A DNA stretch of 64,000 bases from Spongiibacter nanhainus (lineage in GTDB: Bacteria; Pseudomonadota; Gammaproteobacteria; Pseudomonadales; Spongiibacteraceae), in contig NZ_CP066167.1 in assembly GCF_016132545.1 (NCBI RefSeq), forward strand, positions 2,569,001-2,633,000. Direction: 5' to 3'. Of this stretch, positions 17,283 to 25,572 are shown piece by piece. Each line of letters starts with the position of its first letter. Positions within the stretch are counted from its first letter, which is position 1. The notes under the pieces are model-generated. The model was not told where the DNA came from. It saw only the letters and a list, made by a program, of their open reading frames with translations, and did no database searches. A program made the position numbers and the translations under genes.

Positions 17283-18273
17283 CGCCGCCCGGCAAATACG
17301 CTTGCACCCACTGCGACCCATGCCGCTGCTGGTATTGGCAGCGCTGTCCTTGCTGTCACTGCTCATTGCTATTCGCATCGGCAGTGTCGATATTGGCCTG
17401 GGCGAGCTTTGGCAGGTACTGACCGGCGGCGGCTCACCACTGCATCAGACCCTGATCCTGGAATTGCGGGTGCCCCGGGCGCTGGCCGCCTTCGCCACCG
17501 GTGGGCTGCTGGCAGTAGCCGGGGCATTGATGCAGGTGCTGTTGCGCAACCCCCTGGCCGATCCCTACGTACTGGGTCTTTCCAGCGGCTCTTCGGTGGG
17601 CGCGTTACTGGCAATGCTGCTGGGCCTTGGCGGGCTGGTAGTTTCCGGTGCCGCCTTTGTCGGCGCCTTGATTTCCGCCACGCTGGTTTTCACCCTGGCC
17701 AACGGCGGTGGCAGCTGGACGCCGACCCGATTACTACTAACCGGGGTGATTATCTCTGCCGGCTGGACGGCGCTGGTGACCTTTATGTTGGCGGTGAGCC
17801 CCAGCGATAAGCTACCCGGCATGTTGTACTGGCTAATGGGCGACCTGGCCTATGCCCGCTCGCCCTGGCCAGCGCTGCTGGTGTTGCTCTCTATTTGCCT
17901 GCTGTTGCTGCCCTTGGGCCGCAGTCTCAATGTACTGGCTCGGGGCCCCATGCAGGCGGCGGCGCTGGGCATTGCCGTGAAGCGAATGGAGTGGAGTATT
18001 TATATTCTGTCGAGTTTGCTTACCGCCTTTGCGGTGACCACGGCGGGGGCCATCGGCTTTGTCGGTCTTATCGTGCCTCATATGTTGCGGCTGATTGTGG
18101 GCAATGATCAGCGCCTCATTCTGCCGGCATCGGCCTTGGCCGGAGGCAGCCTGCTCACCCTGGCAGATACCCTGGCCCGTAGTATTATCGCGCCGCAGCA
18201 GCTTCCCGCCGGTGTGATCACCGCGATGTTAGGCGTGCCGACCTTTCTCTACTTGTTGCACCGGAGTCGCTAA
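17269..18273 (+). CDS. btuC: Cobalamin ABC transporter permease (FecCD family)
   Basis: A 334-residue inner-membrane permease with about ten helices. It carries the FecCD signatures RVPRALAAFATGGLLAVAGALMQ, NPLADPYVLGLSSGSSVG and the C-terminal GLIVPHMLRLIVG, which forms the ATPase-contacting loop. I place the start at the GTG at 17269, overlapping the btuF stop by 14 bases. A start at 17185 would add a proline-rich stretch encoded inside btuF. Its stop overlaps the btuD start as TAATG. Corrinoid specificity comes from the operon context. Confidence 0.93.
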   Translation: MTDASAARQIRLHPLRPMPLLVLAALSLLSLLIAIRIGSVDIGLGELWQVLTGGGSPLHQTLILELRVPRALAAFATGGLLAVAGALMQVLLRNPLADPYVLGLSSGSSVGALLAMLLGLGGLVVSGAAFVGALISATLVFTLANGGGSWTPTRLLLTGVIISAGWTALVTFMLAVSPSDKLPGMLYWLMGDLAYARSPWPALLVLLSICLLLLPLGRSLNVLARGPMQAAALGIAVKRMEWSIYILSSLLTAFAVTTAGAIGFVGLIVPHMLRLIVGNDQRLILPASALAGGSLLTLADTLARSIIAPQQLPAGVITAMLGVPTFLYLLHRSR

Positions 18274-19058
18274 TGACGACGTTGCGTGCAGAGGATGTGG
18301 TGATCGATATACCCGGCCGCGCCCCGGGCACGCCACTGAGCTTTAGCGTTACGCCCGGCGAAATATGGGGCATTCTGGGCCCCAACGGCGCCGGTAAAAC
18401 CACCCTGCTGCACACGCTGTCTGGCCTACGGCCGCCGCGCTCGGGCGATGTCCACCTCAACCAGCGCAGTCTTACCAAACTGCGCCGTCGGCAGATCGCC
18501 CAGCAGCTTGCGATGGTATTTCAGGAACGCAATGACGGCTTTCCCGGCACGGTACTGGAGACCGTAATGATCGGGCGCCACCCTTTCTTGTCACCCTGGG
18601 ATGTGGAAACCGTAGAAGACCTGGACCTTGCACAACAGGCACTGCACGAGGTTGAGCTGGCCGGTATGGAACACCGCCTGGTCAACACCCTCTCCGGCGG
18701 CGAGCGCCAGCGACTCGCCATTGCCACCGCTCTGTGTCAAACGCCCCAAGTACTATTAGCCGACGAGCCCAGCAATCACCTGGACCTTCACCACCAGGTT
18801 AAAGTGATGGACATACTGCGCCAGCAAGCTGCCAATGGCTGCGCCATTGTGCTATGCCTCCACGATCTCAATTTAGCGGCGCGTTGCTGTGACAAGCTGC
18901 TACTACTCTACCCCAGCGGCGAGGCTTGCTGGGGCGATGCCGCGACCATGCTGGTCCCCAACGCGCTGGAAAAACTCTACAACACCCCCTTGATTGCCGC
19001 CGAGGTGGATGGCCAGCCGGTATTTTTACCCCGTGATATCAATACGCTTACAAAGTAG
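18273..19058 (+). CDS. btuD: Cobalamin ABC transporter ATPase
   Basis: A 261-residue ABC ATPase: Walker A GPNGAGKTT (36-44), Q-loop MVFQERNDGFPG, signature LSGGERQR (140-147), Walker B LLADEP (161-166) and switch His in LCLHDLNLA. It is of the FecE/BtuD type and is translationally coupled to the permease. Together with the preceding three genes it forms a complete corrinoid importer. Confidence 0.94.
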   Translation: MTTLRAEDVVIDIPGRAPGTPLSFSVTPGEIWGILGPNGAGKTTLLHTLSGLRPPRSGDVHLNQRSLTKLRRRQIAQQLAMVFQERNDGFPGTVLETVMIGRHPFLSPWDVETVEDLDLAQQALHEVELAGMEHRLVNTLSGGERQRLAIATALCQTPQVLLADEPSNHLDLHHQVKVMDILRQQAANGCAIVLCLHDLNLAARCCDKLLLLYPSGEACWGDAATMLVPNALEKLYNTPLIAAEVDGQPVFLPRDINTLTK

Positions 19059-19084
19059 GGCGGACATCGCCTTTTATGTCCGCC
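19055..19084 (+). repeat. GTAGGGCGGACA palindromic repeat, unit 2
   Basis: A 30-base unit of the same family as 15752-15781, starting 4 bases before the btuD stop codon ends, so the repeat supplies the gene's last bases. It is followed within 70 bases by two further units. Confidence 0.8.
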
Positions 19085-19108
19085 ATTGCAACCGCCGTGC
19101 CCTTTCCC

Positions 19109-19138
19109 GGTGGACACATGAAATCGTGTCCACCCTAC
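19109..19138 (-). repeat. GTAGGGCGGACA palindromic repeat, unit 3 (inverted)
   Basis: A unit in the opposite orientation, reading GTAGGGTGGACACG on the minus strand and ending TGTCCACC. It shows the compensatory change GGCGGACA to GGTGGACA with the paired TGTCCACC, so the stem is kept. Confidence 0.8.
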
Positions 19139-19150
19139 GCCACGCAAAAC

Positions 19151-19176
19151 GTAGGGCGGACACCATTTCACCTGTC
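19151..19176 (+). repeat. GTAGGGCGGACA repeat, unit 4 (truncated)
   Basis: It starts GTAGGGCGGACACC but ends CCTGTC without the closing TGTCCGCC arm, so the right half is eroded or was taken over by the leader of the bluB gene. Confidence 0.65.
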
Positions 19177-19196
19177 TTCCTATGCCAGGTTCTAAT

Positions 19197-19886
19197 ATGA
19201 CTACGCCCGATCACAACACATTACCGCCGTCTAGCGACGCTTTCAGCGACGCAGAGAAACACGCGATCTATCGAGTTATTGCCGAACGCCGGGATATGCG
19301 CCACTTTTGCGATGGCACAGTCCCGACCGAAGTATTGCAACGCCTGCTCCGCGCTGCGCATCAGGCCCCCAGTGTTGGACTGATGCAGCCCTGGCGTTTT
19401 ATTCGCATCGGGAAGCCCTCCCTGCGGGAAGCGCTTTATCAAGCCGTGCAAAAAGAGCGTGCGAAAACCGGCGAAGCATTGGGAGAGCGCGACCGGGAAT
19501 TCTTGCGCCTAAAAGTCGAAGGTATCCGCGATTGCGCAGAGTTGTTGGTGGTGGCCCTGATGGATAATCGCGATCATCATGTCTTTGGCCGCCGTACGCT
19601 CCCCGAGATGGACTTGGCATCAGCTTCCTGTGCGATACAAAACCTGTGGTTGACCGCCCGAGCCGAGGGCTTGGGTATGGGCTGGGTATCCTTGTTTGAG
19701 CCTGAAGAGATGAAGTCTCTACTAAAGATGCCGCCGGGAAGTCACCCCATTGCCATACTGTGCCTGGGGCCTGTTGATGAGTTTTACCCACGGCCGATGC
19801 TGGAAATCGAGGATTGGGCGCAGCGGCAGCCTCTGGAGGAAATGATAATGGAAGATATCTGGCAGACCGAATCGGTGGACAGGTAA
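19197..19886 (+). CDS. bluB: 5,6-dimethylbenzimidazole synthase BluB
   Basis: A 229-residue nitroreductase-fold flavoprotein that converts reduced FMN and O2 to 5,6-dimethylbenzimidazole, the lower ligand of B12. The family start AERRDMRHFCDGTVP, the QAPSVGLMQPWRFI loop and AEGLGMGWVSLFEP match BluB rather than ordinary nitroreductases. I chose the ATG at 19197 (AGG 7 bases upstream) over an ATG at 19182. It lies between two clusters of palindromic repeats, separated by about 140 bases from btuD, so it may be less tightly coupled to the riboswitch transcript. Confidence 0.93.
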   Translation: MTTPDHNTLPPSSDAFSDAEKHAIYRVIAERRDMRHFCDGTVPTEVLQRLLRAAHQAPSVGLMQPWRFIRIGKPSLREALYQAVQKERAKTGEALGERDREFLRLKVEGIRDCAELLVVALMDNRDHHVFGRRTLPEMDLASASCAIQNLWLTARAEGLGMGWVSLFEPEEMKSLLKMPPGSHPIAILCLGPVDEFYPRPMLEIEDWAQRQPLEEMIMEDIWQTESVDR

Positions 19887-19934
19887 AGCGCTGTCCACCC
19901 TACCGTAGGGCGGACAGCGCTTTACCTGTCCGCC
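19874..19934. repeat. Back-to-back pair of GTAGGGCGGACA repeats, units 5 and 6
   Basis: An inverted unit (19874-19903) and a direct unit (19905-19934) face each other with one base between them, giving a palindrome of about 61 bases. The first unit overlaps the 3' end of bluB and provides its final codons and stop. The second ends exactly where an upstream ATG of the cobQ frame begins (19935). The pair could fold into one long hairpin or two adjacent small ones. Confidence 0.85.
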
Positions 19935-19958
19935 ATGAAAACTCCACCCGAAAAGCTT

Positions 19959-21401
19959 ATGACCAAAACACTGATGATCCAAGGCTGCACCTCCGATGCC
20001 GGCAAAAGCGTCGCCGTTGCCGGGCTGTGCCGGGTGCTGGCCCGCAAAGGAATCAAGGTCGCGCCCTTTAAGCCACAGAATATGGCCCTTAACAGCGCTG
20101 TCACTGCAGAGGGTGGCGAAATTGGTCGCGCCCAAGCTGTCCAAGCCCGGGCCTGCGGGCTAGCACCCCGCACCGACTTCAACCCAGTTTTGCTTAAGCC
20201 CAACAGCGACACCGGTGCCCAAGTCATCATCCACGGTAAGGCGCTGAACAACATGGAGGCGGCTGACTACCACGACTACAAACGCCGCGCCATGAATGCG
20301 GTGTTGGCCTCCCACCAAAGACTTGTCGATGAGTTTGACGCCGTAGTGGTGGAAGGCGCCGGCAGTCCGGCAGAGATCAACTTGCGGGAAAACGACATCG
20401 CCAACATGGGCTTTGCCGAGGCGGTGGATTGCCCGGTGATTCTCATTGCCGACATCGACCGCGGCGGCGTATTTGCCCACTTGGTGGGGACACTGGCGCT
20501 GCTATCTACCAGCGAGCAAGCCCGGGTTCGCGGCTTTATCATCAACCGTTTTCGCGGGGATATTTCCCTACTCCAATCCGGCCTCGACTGGCTGGAAGAG
20601 CACACCGGCAAGCCGGTACTCGGCGTACTACCCTACCTTCAGGATTTTCACCTGGAGGCAGAAGACGCCATTAGCTCACAGCAACATGTACAGGACTGTG
20701 CACTCAATGTTGCTGTACCAGTGCTGTCTCGTATCAGCAACCATACCGACTTTGATGCACTGCGACTCCATCCCCAGGTGAACTTGCAGTTTGTTGGCCC
20801 CGGGCGGCCAATACCCTCCAGTGATTTGGTTATCCTCCCCGGCAGCAAAAATACTCGGCGCGATCTGGATTTTTTGCGCAGCAATGGCTGGGACAAGGAC
20901 ATTCAACGCCACCTGCGCTACGGTGGAAAATTAATGGGCATCTGTGGCGGCTTTCAAATGCTGGGTAACGTGGTCCATGACCCACAGGGTATTGAGGGCG
21001 AGGCAGGCAGTACGCCAGGGCTCGGTTACCTGGATTTTGAAACTACGCTGAAAGACAAAAAACGATTGCAACAAGTGCGAGGTCAGTTATTCAACAGCGG
21101 CAGTACCGTAACCGGCTATGAGATTCATGCCGGCATCAGCGAAGGTCCTGCACTGCAATCGCCACTGGTAAAAATGGATAGTCGTGTTGATGGCGCGCAG
21201 AGTGCTGATGGACAAATTATCGGCAGCTATTTACACGGTATTTTTGATCACAACGATGCCCGGCAGTCACTGCTGAGCTGGGCGGGCTTATCCAAGGGAA
21301 AGCGCTTCGATTACGACGCGCTGATAGAGCGCAATATTGATCGCTTGGCCGACTGTTTTGAAGAGCAGCTGGATATCGAGGCAATGCTGTCCTGGCTGTG
21401 A
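19959..21401 (+). CDS. cobQ: Adenosylcobyric acid synthase CobQ
   Basis: A glutamine-dependent amidotransferase that makes adenosylcobyric acid from the a,c-diamide. The N-terminal ATP-binding domain starts [12 protein letters not shown] and contains [20 protein letters not shown]. The C-terminal class I glutaminase domain has the nucleophile Cys in [10 protein letters not shown] and the His in YLHGIFDH. I chose the ATG at 19959, which gives 480 residues and the usual family N-terminus; an ATG at 19935 lies at the edge of the repeat pair. Other late B12 genes (cobD, cobU, cobS) are not in the window. Confidence 0.94.
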   Translation: MTKTLMIQGCTSDAGKSVAVAGLCRVLARKGIKVAPFKPQNMALNSAVTAEGGEIGRAQAVQARACGLAPRTDFNPVLLKPNSDTGAQVIIHGKALNNMEAADYHDYKRRAMNAVLASHQRLVDEFDAVVVEGAGSPAEINLRENDIANMGFAEAVDCPVILIADIDRGGVFAHLVGTLALLSTSEQARVRGFIINRFRGDISLLQSGLDWLEEHTGKPVLGVLPYLQDFHLEAEDAISSQQHVQDCALNVAVPVLSRISNHTDFDALRLHPQVNLQFVGPGRPIPSSDLVILPGSKNTRRDLDFLRSNGWDKDIQRHLRYGGKLMGICGGFQMLGNVVHDPQGIEGEAGSTPGLGYLDFETTLKDKKRLQQVRGQLFNSGSTVTGYEIHAGISEGPALQSPLVKMDSRVDGAQSADGQIIGSYLHGIFDHNDARQSLLSWAGLSKGKRFDYDALIERNIDRLADCFEEQLDIEAMLSWL

Positions 21402-21404
21402 ATG

Positions 21405-22985
21405 TTAAGCTGCAGCTCCCCGGTCGCGGAGATACCAACGCTCATGGATCGCCAAGATCTCATCGATGCGTTGTTCAAATATTTTCACTAGCCTTGGATC
21501 AAACTGTTTGCCGGACTCGCCAGAAACATAGGCCAAAACCTCTTCCATAGGCCAGGCTTTCTTGTAAACCCGGTCGGTGCTCAGCGCATCAAATACATCG
21601 GCCAATGCGGTAATCCGACCAAACAGAGGGATATCCGTGCCAGCAGCACCCTTGGGGTAGCCCCCACCATCCCAGCGCTCATGGTGGCTACCCACAGTTA
21701 AACCCGCCGTTGCCAGCAGTTCACCGGTTTGCTCACTTAAAATAGCCACACCGCGTTCGACATGCGTTTTCATCCGTGTGCGCTCTTCATCGGTGAGCCG
21801 GCCCGGCTTATTGAGAATTTCATCGGGGATGGCGATCTTACCAATGTCATGCATGGCAGCAGACATTCTCAGCATATCCAACTCGTGCTCATTCAGCCCC
21901 AGCCCCTGCCCTATGATACTCGCGTACTCGGAAACCCGGCGCACATGATTATGCAGTTCCTTAGAGCGCTCCTCCACCGTCGCACTCAAAAGCATTACCA
22001 GCTTGCGCTGACTTTCCACAATTTCCCGATACATCACTTGGTTTTCAAAGGCAATGCCGACATTTCGACAAAACAATTCGATCAAGCTGCGATCCGCCGA
22101 TGAAAAAGGCTCATCACTACAAAGATAGATCACACTCTGATGGCCACTGCGGGAGGGAAAGTGCGCCGCAAAATAGCCATCGCCAAAACAGGGCTTCCCG
22201 TTTTTCATAGCACTTCGAATATGACCCACTGCCTCAACTGACAATACATTTTCAATCGCCTGCCCTTCGACATCCCGGTCCTCTCCTGAGGTCGCCGTCA
22301 CAATCAGATGGGCCGGATCGTCATCATTGAAGGCGTCATCACTGACACCGGCGGCCAAGCCCTTAACAATAACTGCCTCGTGAGAAGCATAAAGCAGCGC
22401 CGCCAGTTGCGTGAGTACCCCCCGAGCAAAATGGTTAAGGGACTGACTTTCAAAAATACTTGCCGAGGCATCAATCACCTTCTCCAGCCCCATGCGGTTT
22501 TGCTTTAAGGCCATCAGTTCGCGATAGTGGTTGAGGCTGGTATGCATCAAGGTATGCATTTTTTTTGTGGTGAGTTCGGTTTTTTCCTTGTAATCGTTAA
22601 TATCGTAGCGGGTCACTACTTCCTGTTCCGGCGCCTGCCCCGGCTGACCAGTGCGCAGAATCAAGCGCACATCGTGGTTTTTGAGCTCGTCTCGAATACG
22701 CTCCACCGCTTTCAAGCCGGCGTGTTCGTCCTCCATCACCACGTCCATGAGCACCAGCGCAATATCCGGCTGATTCCGCATGATCTCCACAGACTCCCGG
22801 CCGGTATAGGCATGCAGCAGTTCAATAGGACGACTGTGTACCACCATGTTACCAAGGGAGAGTTTGGTAACCCGATGAATCTCTTCCTCGTCATCGACGA
22901 TCAAAACTTTCCAGGGTTTGGTTTCCGATTTCGAGCTGTTGTTTTGTTCATCGGCAAACAGCAAGTCGTCGTCTTTATCAAACAT
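21405..22985 (-). CDS. Response regulator with DUF3369 and HD-GYP domains
   Basis: A 526-residue protein with three parts: a receiver domain (about 25-150, DDEEE acidic pocket, phospho-acceptor Asp81 in VLMDVVMED), a DUF3369 middle domain (about 170-320), and a C-terminal HD-GYP-type domain with HDIGKIAIPD and HHERWDGGGYPKG. HD-GYP domains hydrolyse cyclic di-GMP, and the canonical residues appear present. I chose the ATG at 22985 (GAGG upstream). The longer frame to 23231 runs through the kinase gene. It overlaps the kinase stop by 8 bases, so the two form a coupled two-component pair. Confidence 0.92.
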   Translation of the reverse strand: MFDKDDDLLFADEQNNSSKSETKPWKVLIVDDEEEIHRVTKLSLGNMVVHSRPIELLHAYTGRESVEIMRNQPDIALVLMDVVMEDEHAGLKAVERIRDELKNHDVRLILRTGQPGQAPEQEVVTRYDINDYKEKTELTTKKMHTLMHTSLNHYRELMALKQNRMGLEKVIDASASIFESQSLNHFARGVLTQLAALLYASHEAVIVKGLAAGVSDDAFNDDDPAHLIVTATSGEDRDVEGQAIENVLSVEAVGHIRSAMKNGKPCFGDGYFAAHFPSRSGHQSVIYLCSDEPFSSADRSLIELFCRNVGIAFENQVMYREIVESQRKLVMLLSATVEERSKELHNHVRRVSEYASIIGQGLGLNEHELDMLRMSAAMHDIGKIAIPDEILNKPGRLTDEERTRMKTHVERGVAILSEQTGELLATAGLTVGSHHERWDGGGYPKGAAGTDIPLFGRITALADVFDALSTDRVYKKAWPMEEVLAYVSGESGKQFDPRLVKIFEQRIDEILAIHERWYLRDRGAAA

Positions 22986-24633
22986 GATCCTGTCCTCTTT
23001 CACCCTCGGTTGCTGTATGTTCAGCTTTTTCTTTGATTGAGCGGGGTAATCGGATGGTAAATTTGGTCCCGGTATCAGGCGAACTGTGCACAGAAATATG
23101 GCCGCCCAGAGTTTGATGCACGAGACTAAAGACAATGTGCAGCCCCAAGCCACTGCCGCCTTGTCCACGTTTAGTGGTAAAGAAAGGATCAAAAATCTTG
23201 GAGAGATACTGCTCGGGAATGCCCTGCCCATCGTCGCTGTAGGTCAGTGTAATGCCGTCGGCATCCTGGTCGGCGGCAATGGTCATAGTGCCATTATCAC
23301 CCTCTAAAAAGGCGTGGGTCAGGGAGTTCACAATCAGATTGGTCAGTACTTGGGACAGCGCACCAGGCACTGTGTCCATCTCAATACTGTCGTCGCAGTC
23401 CACCTCAATGCGATGACCGGTATGCTTATACTTGGGCCGGAGGCTGGTCAGCAGCTCTTCAATATACCCCGCCAAACCAATTTTGCGATGCTCATCACTG
23501 GACTGATCCACGGCCACTTTTTTAAAGCTTTGTACCAAGTCTGCCGCGCGCTGCAGGTTGTTAAGCAGAATGTCGGAGGACTCCTGACAGTGCTCCAAAA
23601 AGCTGTTAAAGCGGCTCTTGGTCAAGGTTCCGGCTTCGATGTCTTTCTGGATAGTATCGACTTGGTCGCTTAGAAAGGATGCCGCCGTAACACCCACCCC
23701 GATGGGGGTATTCACCTCGTGGGCAATCCCCGCCACCAGGCCGCCTAAAGAGGCCAATCGTTCACTCTGCACCAGTTGCGCCTGGGTATCCCGCAGCCGT
23801 TGCAGCGCCTGCTGGGTCTCCTCGATTTGCGCCTGCAACTGCGCCTCGGCTTTTTTACGCTCGGTAATATCGCGGATAATACCGGTGTATTTTCGCTGGC
23901 CAGCTATGCGCATTTCGCTGACCGCCAACTCAATAGGGAAAACACTGCCGTCTTTACGCAGGGCCTCGGCGACGCGGCCAATACCGATAATTTTTCTTTC
24001 ACCGGTACGCCGGTAGTTCTCCAGATAACCGTCGTGGGCGCTGCGGTGAGGCTCTGGCATCAGCATGGCAATATTCTGCCCACACAGTTCTTCGGATTTA
24101 TAACCAAATAGATCTTCGGTAGCCGGGTTTACCGTCTCGATGGTGCCGACCGGGTCGATCACGATAATACTGTCTACTGCGGTTTCGACGATGGCGCGAA
24201 TCCGTGCCGCCTGATCGTGCAGCGCCGACTCCTGACGTTTGCGCTCACTGATATCGATAATGGAGGCAATGACGTAGATGCCGCTGTCAGTTTTGATGGG
24301 GTTGAGCCCGACTTCCAAGGGGATTTTTCGGCCGTCGCTGGTTTGGCCGTAGAGATCGCGCCCGGCCCCCATTGCCCGGGTACCGGGAGAGTTCATAAAC
24401 GCGGCCCGCATTTGCGGGTGGCGCTCTCGTACTTCGTCGGGAAGCAGCATTTCGATAGATTGCCCCAGCAGAAACTGCCGGGGGTAATCGAACAGGCTCT
24501 CGGTGCGGGCATTGACGTAAATCATACGGCCCTCGGCATCCACCACGATCATGGCCTGAGGAGCCGCCTCCACCATTAGCCGGTAACGATCCTCTTCGGA
24601 GACTGGTGCTTCCAGCGCCTTCATAGCGTTCAA
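22978..24633 (-). CDS. PAS-PAS sensor histidine kinase
   Basis: A 551-residue soluble-looking kinase with two PAS domains (about 15-130 and 140-260), each ending in an ERK linker (DISERKRQE, DITERKKAE). A coiled-coil, a HisKA-type dimerisation region with phospho-acceptor His305 in AGIAHEVNTPIG, and a HATPase_c domain (NLIVNSLTHAF, DDGQGIP, GGSGLGLHIV) follow. No transmembrane segment is evident, so a cytoplasmic signal such as redox state or a small ligand is likely. The partner is the HD-GYP regulator encoded by the overlapping next gene, linking the signal to c-di-GMP turnover. Confidence 0.92.
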   Translation of the reverse strand: MNAMKALEAPVSEEDRYRLMVEAAPQAMIVVDAEGRMIYVNARTESLFDYPRQFLLGQSIEMLLPDEVRERHPQMRAAFMNSPGTRAMGAGRDLYGQTSDGRKIPLEVGLNPIKTDSGIYVIASIIDISERKRQESALHDQAARIRAIVETAVDSIIVIDPVGTIETVNPATEDLFGYKSEELCGQNIAMLMPEPHRSAHDGYLENYRRTGERKIIGIGRVAEALRKDGSVFPIELAVSEMRIAGQRKYTGIIRDITERKKAEAQLQAQIEETQQALQRLRDTQAQLVQSERLASLGGLVAGIAHEVNTPIGVGVTAASFLSDQVDTIQKDIEAGTLTKSRFNSFLEHCQESSDILLNNLQRAADLVQSFKKVAVDQSSDEHRKIGLAGYIEELLTSLRPKYKHTGHRIEVDCDDSIEMDTVPGALSQVLTNLIVNSLTHAFLEGDNGTMTIAADQDADGITLTYSDDGQGIPEQYLSKIFDPFFTTKRGQGGSGLGLHIVFSLVHQTLGGHISVHSSPDTGTKFTIRLPRSIKEKAEHTATEGERGQDHV

Positions 24634-24730
24634 TCCGTTAAGTCAATGGGCATAGCTAAACCACGCTGCCGTTGTTAATTCACACTTGTCGACATTCTGT
24701 ACCGAATATTGTTTGCCTCTACCCACCGTA

Positions 24731-24770
24731 TTGACATCCGCACATGTTCGTATACTGTATATATAAACAG
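24731..24770 (+). promoter_or_regulatory. SOS promoter with LexA box before imuA
   Basis: CTGTATATATAAACAG (24755-24770) matches the LexA consensus CTG-N10-CAG with an AT-rich centre. A perfect TTGACA -35 element lies at 24731-24736, and the LexA box covers the expected -10 position. The box is 20 bases upstream of the imuA ATG. This is the standard arrangement for DNA-damage-inducible imuAB-dnaE2 cassettes. Confidence 0.92.
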
Positions 24771-24789
24771 TATTTGATATTTTACCCCT

Positions 24790-25572
24790 ATGTCATCAAG
24801 CCCCCTGCAAACATTGCTGGACCGACACCAGCTCTGGCGTGCCGGCCTGACCTCAGCCCCCGACAAATCCGGTCTACACACCGGTTTTGCCGCGCTGGAT
24901 GCCGCCCTGCACCTGGGGGGCTGGCCGCCGGATGGCTCCACAGAATTGCTCTGTGATCAGTTGGGCATAGGCGAACTGTGGCTGCTGATGCCAAGCTTGG
25001 TGGAACGCAGCCAACACGGCCCCATTGCCTGGATCAATCCACCCTGTACCCCCAATATCGCCGCCTGGGAGCATCACGGACTCGCCGCCCACCGGCAATT
25101 GCTGCTCAGCCCCAAACTGCTGGCCGACCAGTTATGGGCGGCGGAGGAGATACTGCGCAGTGGCGTGTTCAGCGCCGTGTTGAGCTGGTTTTCCTGCCGC
25201 GAGTTGCAAGACCGTCAGTTGCGGCGGCTGCACGTGGCCGCCAAGGAAGGGCAGTGCTGGCACCTACACTTTCGCTCCGGTCACTGCGCCCAGCAGGTCT
25301 CCCCCGCTCCGCTGCGTCTGCAATTAGCGGCGGAGACAGACAGCCTGCTGCTGCGTGTTATCAAACAGCCCGGTGGACCGGCAGCACCGGAGTTACTGTT
25401 GGCCCGCCCCAAGGAGCTATACCATCGGCAGCGGCCAGTTAAGGACTGGCCCAGCTTCACCAGTGTCGACCTGGCACAGCACGGCACCAGCCGGCGGCGC
25501 CTGCGGCTTATACCCGCCCTTCAACCGGCGCGGCCCACTCCCATCCGCACGGACCAGCGCGGTGTACAGTGA
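24790..25572 (+). CDS. imuA: Translesion synthesis accessory protein ImuA
   Basis: A 260-residue RecA-like protein of the ImuA/SulA-like group found in gammaproteobacterial mutagenesis cassettes. The N-terminal GFAALDAALHLGGWPPDG and GIGELWLLMPSLVE, with FSAVLSWFSC further on, are typical. ImuA interacts with RecA and ImuB and supports recruitment of DnaE2 to lesions. It is the first gene after the LexA box and overlaps imuB as TGATG. Confidence 0.92.
   Translation: MSSSPLQTLLDRHQLWRAGLTSAPDKSGLHTGFAALDAALHLGGWPPDGSTELLCDQLGIGELWLLMPSLVERSQHGPIAWINPPCTPNIAAWEHHGLAAHRQLLLSPKLLADQLWAAEEILRSGVFSAVLSWFSCRELQDRQLRRLHVAAKEGQCWHLHFRSGHCAQQVSPAPLRLQLAAETDSLLLRVIKQPGGPAAPELLLARPKELYHRQRPVKDWPSFTSVDLAQHGTSRRRLRLIPALQPARPTPIRTDQRGVQ

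Noticed and set aside
15752-19934. CRISPR array
   Set aside because: The repeats are palindromic, in both orientations, irregularly spaced between genes, and no cas genes are present.
22985-23231. Upstream start of the HD-GYP regulator at 23231
   Set aside because: The extra 82 residues lie inside the histidine kinase gene and have no regulator-like sequence; the ATG at 22985 begins just before the receiver domain.
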